Shown: piece after piece, positions 19,196 to 26,092 of the stretch
Position numbering within the stretch: the stretch's first letter is position 1
How the letters are laid out: each line of letters starts with the position of its first letter
Source: Polaribacter marinus
GTDB taxonomy: Bacteria > Bacteroidota > Bacteroidia > Flavobacteriales > Flavobacteriaceae
DNA length: 64,000 nucleotides
Assembly (NCBI RefSeq): GCF_022662535.1
Contig: NZ_JAKQYM010000011.1
Coordinates: forward strand, 1 to 64,000
Reading direction: 5' to 3'
Translations under genes and position numbers: made by a program
Notes under the pieces: model-generated
What the model saw: the letters and a program-made list of their open reading frames with translations, nothing else
What the model was told of the DNA's origin: nothing
Database searches by the model: none

Positions 19196-19211
19196 TTACA
19201 CATGTAGGCCT

Positions 19212-19219
19212 TATATTTG
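19212..19219 (+). promoter_or_regulatory. -7 box of the hpt-adk gene
   Basis: TATATTTG ends exactly 7 nt before the ATG at 19227, so the mRNA is probably leaderless or nearly so. The -33 position falls on the T-run of the secDF terminator. Confidence 0.6.
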
Positions 19220-19226
19220 CAGTCTT

Positions 19227-20345
19227 ATGAAAATTATAAAACTTCACGATTTATACTTTAAACCTTATATAAATAAGGAAGAAATTTTAACGATTGTAAA
19301 ACAACTTGCTATACAAGTAAAGGCTGATTTACCAAAAGACGAAGCTCCACTTTTTGTAGGTATCTTAAATGGCTGTTTTTTATTTGCTGCAGACTTTATT
19401 AGAGCGTTTAACGGAGACTGTGAAGTTTCATTTGTAAAACTAGCTTCGTATAAAGGTACTGCCTCTACAGACAATGTTAAACAGCTCGTAGGAATTAATG
19501 AGGATTTAACAGGAAGAACTGTAATTATATTAGAAGATATTATTGATACAGGAAACACACTTCAAGAAATTTATAATATATTTAAGGACAAAAATTTAAA
19601 ACAACTAAAAGTTGCAACATTATTTTTTAAACCAGATGTATTTAAAAAAGAACTGCCAATAGATTACATCGGAAAAAGCATAGAAGATAAATTTATTGTT
19701 GGTTACGGATTAGATTACAATGGCTTTGGAAGAAATTATGCAGATATATATCAACTAACAACACAACCTAAAATGAAAAACATCGTATTATTTGGTCCTC
19801 CAGGAGCAGGAAAAGGAACACAAGCCGAATTTTTAAAAGAAATGTATAATTTAGTACATATTTCTACAGGTGATGTATTTCGTTTCAACATTAAGAACCA
19901 AACAGAACTTGGATTGTTGGCTAAAAAATATATGGATGAAGGAGATTTGGTTCCGGATGAAGTTACTATAAAAATGCTAAAAGCAGAAGTAGCAAAAAAT
20001 GCAGAGGCGAAAGGATTTATTTTTGATGGTTTTCCAAGAACAGAATCTCAAGCAGAAGCTTTAGATACTTTTTTAGCTGAAAAAGGTGAACAAATAAACG
20101 GAATGATTGCTTTAGAAGTTCCAGAAGATTTACTTGTAGAGCGCTTATTAGAACGTGGTAAAACAAGTGGAAGAACAGACGATACTGATGAAGGAAAAAT
20201 TAGAAATCGTTTTAATGAATACAATACAAAAACAGCTGTTTTAAAAGATTATTTTGATGCTCAAAATAAATATTATGGCATTAACGGAGTAGGTTCTATA
20301 GAAGAAATTACCCAAAGAATTGCTAAAGTATTTGATACTTTATAA
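19227..20345 (+). CDS. adk: hypoxanthine phosphoribosyltransferase - adenylate kinase fusion
   Basis: 372 aa with two complete enzymes. Residues 1 to about 178 are a purine phosphoribosyltransferase: GILNGCFLFAADF, and the PRPP loop VIILEDIIDTGNTL. From Met183 the sequence is a full adenylate kinase: P-loop GPPGAGKGTQ, ISTGDVFR, GFPRTESQA and the LID region RGKTSGRTDDTDEGKIRNRFNEY of the short type. Both domains serve purine nucleotide supply (IMP/GMP salvage, ADP-ATP-AMP balance). The junction is seamless in frame, and the ATG of codon 183 (19773) could also start a separate adenylate kinase. Separate neighbouring hpt and adk genes are the usual arrangement in relatives as I remember them. 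Followed 60 bp later by obgE. Confidence 0.92.
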   Translation: MKIIKLHDLYFKPYINKEEILTIVKQLAIQVKADLPKDEAPLFVGILNGCFLFAADFIRAFNGDCEVSFVKLASYKGTASTDNVKQLVGINEDLTGRTVIILEDIIDTGNTLQEIYNIFKDKNLKQLKVATLFFKPDVFKKELPIDYIGKSIEDKFIVGYGLDYNGFGRNYADIYQLTTQPKMKNIVLFGPPGAGKGTQAEFLKEMYNLVHISTGDVFRFNIKNQTELGLLAKKYMDEGDLVPDEVTIKMLKAEVAKNAEAKGFIFDGFPRTESQAEALDTFLAEKGEQINGMIALEVPEDLLVERLLERGKTSGRTDDTDEGKIRNRFNEYNTKTAVLKDYFDAQNKYYGINGVGSIEEITQRIAKVFDTL

Positions 20346-20405
20346 AACGTTGAATCGTTAAATAGTTTATTTATTTTTACATAAGTAAACGCATACAGAA
20401 AGAAA

Positions 20406-21395
20406 ATGACTGAAGGAAATTTTGTCGATTACATAAAAATTTACGCCTCTTCTGGAAAAGGAGGGCAAGGTTCTGTGCATTTACACAGAGAAAAATATAT
20501 TACCAAAGGAGGTCCAGATGGTGGTGATGGTGGACGTGGTGGTCATATAATTTTACGTGGAGACAAAAATATGTGGACGTTATTTCATTTAAAATTTAAA
20601 CGTCATTTTAGAGCAGATCATGGTGGTGCAGGAAGTAAAAGTAGAAGTACTGGACATGATGGCTCAGATATATATATTGATGTGCCTTTAGGTACAATTG
20701 TACGAGATGCTGATACCGATGAAGTTATTGTAGAAATTACAGAAGATCAAAAAGAAGTCATATTGTTACAAGGAGGAAAAGGAGGTCTAGGAAACTGGAA
20801 CTTTAAATCTTCTACCAACCAAACACCAAGATATGCACAACCAGGAATAGATGGTTTAGATGGTTGGTTTCGCTTAGAATTAAAGTTATTAGCAGATGTA
20901 GGTTTAGTTGGATTTCCTAATGCAGGAAAATCAACTTTATTATCGGTTTTAACCTCTGCAAAACCTAAAATTGCAGATTATGCTTTTACTACTTTAAAAC
21001 CTAATTTAGGAATTGTAGAACACAGAAATTCGCACACTTTTGTTATTGCTGATATTCCTGGAATCATAGAAGGAGCTGCAGAAGGAAAAGGTTTAGGACA
21101 TCGTTTTTTACGTCATATAGAGCGTAATTCTACTTTGTTGTTCTTAATTCCTGCAGATAGTGATGACATTAACAAAGAATATGAAATTCTTTTAAATGAG
21201 CTAAAAAAGCACAATCCAGAATTATTAGACAAAGAGCGATTATTAGCCATTTCTAAAACAGATATGCTAGATGATGAATTAATAGCAGAAATTAAAGCTG
21301 ATTTACCAAAAGGTGTTGAAACTATATTTATTTCCGCTGTTGCTCAAACGGGTTTACAAGAACTAAAAGACAAACTTTGGCAAATGTTGAATTAA
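20406..21395 (+). CDS. obgE: GTPase ObgE/CgtA
   Basis: Ribosome-associated GTPase needed for 50S maturation and stress signalling, 329 aa. The glycine-rich Obg fold (about 1-160: [28 protein letters not shown]) precedes the G domain with P-loop GFPNAGKST, switch [24 protein letters not shown], and SKTD. The C-terminal OCT domain is absent, as is common in this phylum. It probably shares a transcript with hpt-adk (60-bp gap, no terminator seen). Confidence 0.95.
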   Translation: MTEGNFVDYIKIYASSGKGGQGSVHLHREKYITKGGPDGGDGGRGGHIILRGDKNMWTLFHLKFKRHFRADHGGAGSKSRSTGHDGSDIYIDVPLGTIVRDADTDEVIVEITEDQKEVILLQGGKGGLGNWNFKSSTNQTPRYAQPGIDGLDGWFRLELKLLADVGLVGFPNAGKSTLLSVLTSAKPKIADYAFTTLKPNLGIVEHRNSHTFVIADIPGIIEGAAEGKGLGHRFLRHIERNSTLLFLIPADSDDINKEYEILLNELKKHNPELLDKERLLAISKTDMLDDELIAEIKADLPKGVETIFISAVAQTGLQELKDKLWQMLN

Positions 21396-21639
21396 GGAAA
21401 TGTCCTTCCTTTATTTATCATTCTGATAACCTAAAAATACTAACATCCCGTTTTGTCATTTTAACTTTAGAAGAAATTTCATAAGACTGGCAAAATGTTA
21501 AAATAAAATTGAGATTCTGACATAAATTCAGAATCTCTTTAGTTTGCAGCAATTTTTATTACGACAAACCTTCCCTAAAAAACTAGATAAAAAGATAATG
21601 AGATTCCTCCGTCTTAAAACATAGGATGATAGAAAATAG
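21396..21639. terminator. convergent spacer with terminator hairpin at 21511-21540
   Basis: Stem gagattctga / tcagaatctc with a 7-nt loop and T-run on the plus strand (A/T-rich on the minus strand too). The rest of this 244-bp spacer shows nothing I can name. Confidence 0.75.
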
Positions 21640-22116
21640 TTATTCAGTTAACTGAATTTTAATTGGCAATCTATATTTTGTTGTTACAGGAATTCCTCTT
21701 TTAATTGCAGGATGAATAATTGGCAATTTCTGTACACATGCTCTTAACAAGCTATCTAGTTCTGGTAATTCTTTTTTTATGTTTTCTGAAGATTGAACCT
21801 CCTCTAAAATAATAAGTCCCTTAGAGTTGATCATCATATTAACATATACAGTTTCAGAAATAGCATTTTTAATTATAAAAGAATGTTTCAACAACTCTCC
21901 TCCTATTTTTTGATGAATAGAAGTTCTAAAACAATCTGTTTTTTTTGTTTTATCAATAATAGAATCACAAACTTTAAAAGACGGAGACACATCAACAGAA
22001 GAAAGATCTACAATTGTATCTAAAGTAATTGTTTGTGAGTTATTTGTAAATGAGAATTTATCACACGAAGTGAAAAAAACGATTACAATTATAAAAGTAA
22101 AAACACGCAAAAACAT
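21640..22116 (-). CDS. lipoprotein with TonB-like C-terminal domain
   Basis: 158 aa. The N-terminus is a lipoprotein signal (FIIVIVFFTSCDK, lipidated Cys at about residue 18). The remainder resembles the C-terminal domain of the BlaR1-like protein two genes upstream: a Cys pair (VCDSI..TDCFRTSIHQKI aligns with PGCEEGDKKCFSNMIQKHF), a VYVNMMINSKG strand pair like IYIGFKVDKEG, an acidic helix, and a final strand KYRLPIKIQL like KYSIPFVIVVK. So it is a free-standing TonB-C-like domain anchored to a membrane. It is the last gene of the blaI-blaR1-TPR operon (42-bp gap). The function is unknown; a periplasmic partner or decoy for the sensor is only a guess. Confidence 0.7.
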   Translation of the reverse strand: MFLRVFTFIIVIVFFTSCDKFSFTNNSQTITLDTIVDLSSVDVSPSFKVCDSIIDKTKKTDCFRTSIHQKIGGELLKHSFIIKNAISETVYVNMMINSKGLIILEEVQSSENIKKELPELDSLLRACVQKLPIIHPAIKRGIPVTTKYRLPIKIQLTE

Positions 22117-22158
22117 AGTTTTATTTATTGCGTGAATTTACTAAAATTTGTTGAATTC

Positions 22159-23412
22159 TTAATCTAAACTTTCTTCTGTTAAAAAGTACTCTTTTTTGAT
22201 CTCTTTTACTCTTCTTTTTACAAAAGCTGTCATAACCTCATCCCTGTCTTGAAAACGATCTAAATATCTAACATAATGTTTGTAGGCTATCTTTTTTTCT
22301 TTATAATAATCATCTGATAATTTAGCTAATTGAAACAATGCTCTGTAATTATTGTAATTTTCTTTGAATGCTTTTTCAAAATTATCAATTGCTTGTTTAG
22401 GTTTTTTAGTTTCGTAAAACATCATTGCTAAACCATAAAATTCTTCGTCTCGTTTTTCCTTTCCTTTTCTTGTTGCTATTGTATAATTCATCATCGCAGA
22501 CATGTATTTCTTTTCTTTCATTGCAATGTGCCCTAAATATGTATTTGCTTTAAAATCTTCTCTATCTTTAAAAGATAGTTTTGTGAAATACTTTTTTGCA
22601 ATTTCTAAGCTATCTAAATTATAATAAGACTTTCCTAACATTGATAAACTATAGGTGTCTTTTTTACTTATGCTATCTAAATTTAATAAAAGCGGAATTG
22701 TTTCTAGATATTTCTGTTCTCTAAATAATTGATTGATTTTTAACTTATTGAGATTCACATCGTCCTTATTTATAAGTAAACCTTTTTCTACAAATAATTT
22801 TGTAGAGTCTATATCTCTTAACTTATTAAAACTAATGGCTAATCTAGAAATGGCTTTTAAATGAAGTGTGTCTTTTTTATAGGTATCAATAAAGCTATTG
22901 ATCATTCTATCTCTATCATTTTTAATCGCAAAAGCCAAAGCTAGTTGATAAGAATAATGTGCATTTAATTGGTCTTTACTTATTAAATACTCAAATATTG
23001 AAATTGCTTTATCTGCATTTTTTGTAACAAGATATAGTTTTCCTAATTGATATTTTAAAATCAAATTTAAAGAATCTATCTCTAAAATGTCTTCATAAAT
23101 AGATACCGATTTATTTGATTTTTTTAATCGTAAATAAGCTTTTGCTAATTTTAATTTTGATTGATAATCTTCTTTAAAAACCAATGCTTTTTCTAAATAC
23201 TCTGCCGTTTTTTTATAATTATCTATAGATTCGTAAATAAGTGCCTTTTTATAGTTTGATAAAAAAGAAGGCTCTTCCAATTTGTCTAATGTTTCTAAAG
23301 CTAATCTGTATCTTCCTTTTTCAAACAAACTATCGGCAACAGAAAAAGTTGAAGTTTGTGCTTCAACTTTTATCATACAAAATAATAAGACAAGTAATAT
23401 TTTTATCTTCAT
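22159..23412 (-). CDS. secreted tetratricopeptide-repeat protein
   Basis: About 417 aa from the chosen start, with a signal peptide (MKIKILLVLLFCMIKVEA, cleavage before QTS) followed by roughly ten TPR-like helical hairpins (ALETLDKLEEPSF, KTAEYLEKALVFK, KSVSIYEDILEID, KAISIFEYLISKD, QAIDNFEKAFKEN and others). TPR arrays bind partner proteins. I chose the ATG at 23412 rather than 23436 because it gives a normal signal peptide and removes the overlap with the upstream gene; both are possible. Third gene of the BlaI-BlaR1 operon. The envelope location fits a scaffold working with the M56 sensor, but that is inference. Confidence 0.75.
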   Translation of the reverse strand: MKIKILLVLLFCMIKVEAQTSTFSVADSLFEKGRYRLALETLDKLEEPSFLSNYKKALIYESIDNYKKTAEYLEKALVFKEDYQSKLKLAKAYLRLKKSNKSVSIYEDILEIDSLNLILKYQLGKLYLVTKNADKAISIFEYLISKDQLNAHYSYQLALAFAIKNDRDRMINSFIDTYKKDTLHLKAISRLAISFNKLRDIDSTKLFVEKGLLINKDDVNLNKLKINQLFREQKYLETIPLLLNLDSISKKDTYSLSMLGKSYYNLDSLEIAKKYFTKLSFKDREDFKANTYLGHIAMKEKKYMSAMMNYTIATRKGKEKRDEEFYGLAMMFYETKKPKQAIDNFEKAFKENYNNYRALFQLAKLSDDYYKEKKIAYKHYVRYLDRFQDRDEVMTAFVKRRVKEIKKEYFLTEESLD

Positions 23413-23425
23413 AGATAATCTCTTT

Positions 23426-24751
23426 TTATTTAACAACTATTACAAAAGGAATTGAATATTTTACACCCACTTTTTCTCCTTTATGTTCACCAGGAATCAT
23501 CTTAGGTAATCTATTCATTACTTTTAGAACCTCTTTCTTAATTTCTTCATGTGGAGCTCTTGCTTGAACGTCTACAACATTTCCTTCTTTATCTACTTTA
23601 AATCCAATATAAATCTTTTTTCTACCTGATGCTAAGCCCAATGTATTAGGTAAATCAGAATCAAAATTTTGTATAAAATGCTTTTGAATCATATTAGAAA
23701 AACATTTTTTATCACCTTCTTCACAACCTGGAAAAGTTGGTGCTTTGTCTATGATCATAAATGAAACTTCGTCGCTATAATTAACTGTTTCCTTTCTAGA
23801 TTCTGTAGTAACAACATATGGCTCTTTATCTCTTAACGAATTTAATTCTTCTAACAATTCCTTAATTCTTTCCTCTTTACTTTGTGGTTCTTCTTTTAAA
23901 TCTTCCGTTGTACATCCAACATAAAATAACATACTTGCCAATACAGGTATTATTACTAAATACTTTAATTGATTCCTTTTTTTTGATTGTGTTTTTTTCA
24001 TCATAATAATTCTTTTTTTAATTAAGGTTTTTCTATAAAATTGATTGACAAAAGCAATGTTTTCAACTTGAAAAAAGTTGGATAATAAATTATTTATATA
24101 CGTTTCTTTTGATGCTGATTTTACTACAATTTGATCAGAAATATACTCGTGTATTAAAGTGATTCTTTTTTGATAGAAATAAATCATTGGATTAAACCAC
24201 ATCACAATTTTTAGCATTTCAAAAAACAATAAATCAAAAGAATGCTTTTGTTTACTATGTACAAACTCATGTGCTATAATTTGATTTTGTTGTGAAACTG
24301 GAATTTCCTTTCCTAAAAAGATAAAATGAAAAAATGAAAATGCTTTTGTTTGATGAGGAATTAGTACTAATGTAAAGGCTTTCTTTTTTTCGATTTCTGA
24401 TTTTCTAATTAAATTAAAAATTTTGATAAGTTTAATTAAGAATAAGATTGCAAACAAGCTTACCCCTACTAAAAACAAGATGTTTACATAATTTATTGAC
24501 TGATAAAATGTAGTATCTTGAATTATTTTTTCTGGCGATAAAACAATTTCTGGTAAATAAATAATAAACTCTTGTGGTATTGCTTTTTGAAACGTTGGTA
24601 TTTTAATAAACGGAATTAAAAAAGACAATATAGGTATGCTTAATAAATACCACCTGTTTTTTGTGAAAAAAGTTTCTTTACTTAAAAAGAAATCATAAAT
24701 CGCTAAGAATAATACCTGAAATAAAATGACTTGTAAAATATAATTAATCAT
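23426..24751 (-). CDS. BlaR1-like M56 metallopeptidase with TonB-like C-terminus
   Basis: Integral membrane sensor-protease, 441 aa. Membrane segments lie near 4-23, 33-50, 88-111 and 263-279. The cytoplasmic zinc-protease loop has HEFVH (161-165) and a downstream HEYISD (201-206), the M56 signature. In place of the penicillin-binding sensor domain of classic BlaR1/MecR1, residues about 330-441 form a TonB-C-like domain with a Cys pair (PGCEEGDKKCF) and a KYSIPFVIVV end. Known family logic: the protease, when activated, cleaves or inactivates the BlaI repressor encoded just upstream (40-bp gap). The signal is unknown here, and a beta-lactam stimulus is not supported because no sensor domain or beta-lactamase is present. 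Confidence 0.85.
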   Translation of the reverse strand: MINYILQVILFQVLFLAIYDFFLSKETFFTKNRWYLLSIPILSFLIPFIKIPTFQKAIPQEFIIYLPEIVLSPEKIIQDTTFYQSINYVNILFLVGVSLFAILFLIKLIKIFNLIRKSEIEKKKAFTLVLIPHQTKAFSFFHFIFLGKEIPVSQQNQIIAHEFVHSKQKHSFDLLFFEMLKIVMWFNPMIYFYQKRITLIHEYISDQIVVKSASKETYINNLLSNFFQVENIAFVNQFYRKTLIKKRIIMMKKTQSKKRNQLKYLVIIPVLASMLFYVGCTTEDLKEEPQSKEERIKELLEELNSLRDKEPYVVTTESRKETVNYSDEVSFMIIDKAPTFPGCEEGDKKCFSNMIQKHFIQNFDSDLPNTLGLASGRKKIYIGFKVDKEGNVVDVQARAPHEEIKKEVLKVMNRLPKMIPGEHKGEKVGVKYSIPFVIVVK

Positions 24752-24791
24752 AATTTTTAGATTTGACTGTAAATTGCAACTGTTAAACTGC

Positions 24792-25157
24792 TTACTTTTT
24801 ATCTTTATTCACTTCCTTTAAAATAGATTCCAATTCAGAAATATCCATTTTGTTTTCTTTTACAAAAAAGGAAACCATACTTTTAAATGAACCATCAAAA
24901 TATCCATTCATTAACTTATGTAAACTTTGATTACTATAAGTTTCTTTATCAATTATAGGATAATATAAAAAGCCTCTTCCAAGAGGTTTATGATTAACAA
25001 ATTCTTTTGTTTCTAATATTCTAACAATTGTAGAAACAGTATTATATGCTGGTTTTGGTATTGGTAATTGATCTATTACTTCTTTTACAGAGGCTTCTTG
25101 TAAATCCCACAAAACTTGCATAATTTGTTCTTCTGCCTTTGTTAACTGTTTCGCCAT
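24792..25157 (-). CDS. blaI: BlaI/MecI-family transcriptional repressor
   Basis: 121 aa, the usual length. The N-terminal winged-helix domain (AEEQIMQVLWDLQEASVKEVIDQL and NTVSTIVRILETKEFV) binds palindromic DNA as a dimer; the C-terminal helices dimerise and hold the cleavage region. It is first in an operon with the M56 protease, TPR protein and lipoprotein. Three copies of AACTAA-N4-TTAGTT surround its promoter, so it very likely represses its own operon and perhaps the divergent DUF456 gene. The gene symbol denotes the family; no beta-lactamase target is visible. Confidence 0.9.
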   Translation of the reverse strand: MAKQLTKAEEQIMQVLWDLQEASVKEVIDQLPIPKPAYNTVSTIVRILETKEFVNHKPLGRGFLYYPIIDKETYSNQSLHKLMNGYFDGSFKSMVSFFVKENKMDISELESILKEVNKDKK

Positions 25158-25163
25158 AATTTT

Positions 25164-25179
25164 AACTAAGTTTTTAGTT
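25164..25179. promoter_or_regulatory. BlaI-type operator 1 (AACTAA-N4-TTAGTT)
   Basis: Perfect 6-bp half-sites with 4-bp centre gttt, lying in the blaI 5' leader downstream of the expected transcription start. Confidence 0.7.
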
Positions 25180-25187
25180 CTACATCA

Positions 25188-25195
25188 CAAATATA
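25188..25195 (-). promoter_or_regulatory. blaI promoter -7 box
   Basis: Minus-strand TATATTTG, about 30 nt before the blaI ATG and directly touching operator 2, so repressor bound there would block it. No good TTG partner is seen. Confidence 0.6.
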
Positions 25196-25228
25196 ACTAA
25201 AAAATTAGTTTAAACTAATTTTTTAGTT
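25195..25228. promoter_or_regulatory. BlaI-type operators 2 and 3 within a 34-bp perfect palindrome
   Basis: Two further AACTAA-N4-TTAGTT sites (25195-25210 and 25213-25228) lie 2 bp apart. Together they form a perfect 34-bp inverted repeat centred at 25211/25212. They cover the -33 to -10 interval of blaI and lie just upstream of the divergent gene's promoter. Confidence 0.75.
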
Positions 25229-25236
25229 GAAAAATC

Positions 25237-25270
25237 TTGTAACAAATCAAATATAAACTCGTCTAATTTG
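25237..25270 (+). promoter_or_regulatory. weak promoter of the DUF456 gene
   Basis: TTG (25237-25239), 23 bp, CTAATTTG (25263-25270), one mismatch to the -7 consensus. Operator 3 ends 8 bp upstream. Confidence 0.35.
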
Positions 25271-25313
25271 TATAAAACCTTTACTAATATTGGTTTTAGA
25301 AACTATAAATAAA

Positions 25314-25814
25314 ATGGATATTTTTTTATTACTTCTTGGATTTATTTTTATTTGCTTAGGTATTATTGGATCTTTTTTACCCATATTACCTGGACCTTTA
25401 ACAAGTTGGGTTGGACTTTTACTATTACATTTTACCAACATTGTCCCTAAAGATTGGAATTTCTTAGGTATTACCTTAGCCGTTGCAATTTTAATATGGA
25501 TTTTGGATTATTTCATCCCTGCAATGGGTACAAAACGTTTTGGGGGCACCAAGTATGGAGTTTATGGAACAACAATAGGACTAATTATTGGTTTGTTGTC
25601 TCCTATTCCTTTTGGTATGTTGTTAGGTGCTTTTTTTGGAGCATTAATTGGAGAGCTCCTTTATGACAATAAAGATACAAACAGAGCTTTAAAAGCATCT
25701 TTTGGAGCTTTTTTTGGTTTTGTAGCTTCTGCCACTATAAAATTTTCTATAGCCATTATTTATTTTGTCCTTTTTATAAAAGAATTTTGGAAATACAAAG
25801 GAGAGTTCTTTTAA
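25314..25814 (+). CDS. DUF456 family membrane protein
   Basis: 166 aa, nearly all hydrophobic, with four or five membrane segments (LLLLGFIFICLGIIGSFL, LAVAILIWILDYF, GTTIGLIIGLLSPIPFGMLLGAFFGALIGELL, FSIAIIYFVLFI). The LPILPGP motif after the first segment, the GTKRFGGTKYGVYGTTIG stretch and the glycine-rich GMLLGAFFGALIGEL helix identify the DUF456 family as I know it. The function is unknown. I chose the ATG at 25314; an upstream TTG (25290) is in frame but gives an unlikely N-terminus. Divergent from blaI and possibly under the same operators. Confidence 0.8.
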   Translation: MDIFLLLLGFIFICLGIIGSFLPILPGPLTSWVGLLLLHFTNIVPKDWNFLGITLAVAILIWILDYFIPAMGTKRFGGTKYGVYGTTIGLIIGLLSPIPFGMLLGAFFGALIGELLYDNKDTNRALKASFGAFFGFVASATIKFSIAIIYFVLFIKEFWKYKGEFF

Positions 25815-25850
25815 TAAGAAAAAGCAAGAAATTTAACTCTTTATAAAGCA

Positions 25851-25960
25851 AAAAAAAAGCGTCCCATCTCAGGGAAGCTTTCCATTGGTTAACAAAACCA
25901 TGACACTTTTACGAAAGTGCCAAAACAACACAACTAAATACTGATTTTATAAAAAATCAG
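25851..25960 (-). ncRNA. probable small RNA gene upstream of lysS
   Basis: Minus strand. A full promoter lies at 25994-25965. The expected transcript begins with a hairpin CUGAUUUU / AAAAUCAG (25960-25941), then GGCACUUU-CGUA-AAAGUGUC (25921-25902), a UGGUU / AACCA hairpin, and ends in GCUUCCC-UGAGAU-GGGACGC followed by nine U (25878-25850), a good intrinsic terminator with one mismatch. No open frame of useful length is present. About 110 nt. Candidates to compare are the flavobacterial RNA families in Rfam such as 6S-Flavo and Flavo-1; I cannot assign it. Confidence 0.65.
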
Positions 25961-25964
25961 CCTG

Positions 25965-25994
25965 CAAATATACAACGTTTTTAGATATTCACAA
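25965..25994 (-). promoter_or_regulatory. promoter of the small RNA gene
   Basis: Minus strand TTG (25994-25992), 19 bp, TATATTTG (25972-25965): full match to the Bacteroidetes consensus, pointing away from lysS. Confidence 0.7.
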
Positions 25995-26025
25995 ATAAAT
26001 ATATTCTTTTTTCCTTTTTTCTCAA

Positions 26026-26056
26026 TTGTCTATTCGTTCAATAGATTGTATCTTTG
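26026..26056 (+). promoter_or_regulatory. lysS promoter
   Basis: TTG (26026-26028), 20 bp, TATCTTTG (26049-26056), about 36 nt before the ATG. Confidence 0.78.
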
Positions 26057-26092
26057 CACACTTTAATAAACACAAGAAAAATTAGACATTAA

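Noticed and set aside
21640..25814. Beta-lactam resistance locus
   Set aside because: No beta-lactamase or PBP gene is present beside blaI/blaR1, and the sensor lacks a penicillin-binding domain. The penicillin acylase homologue at 51547 is distant and not implied in resistance.
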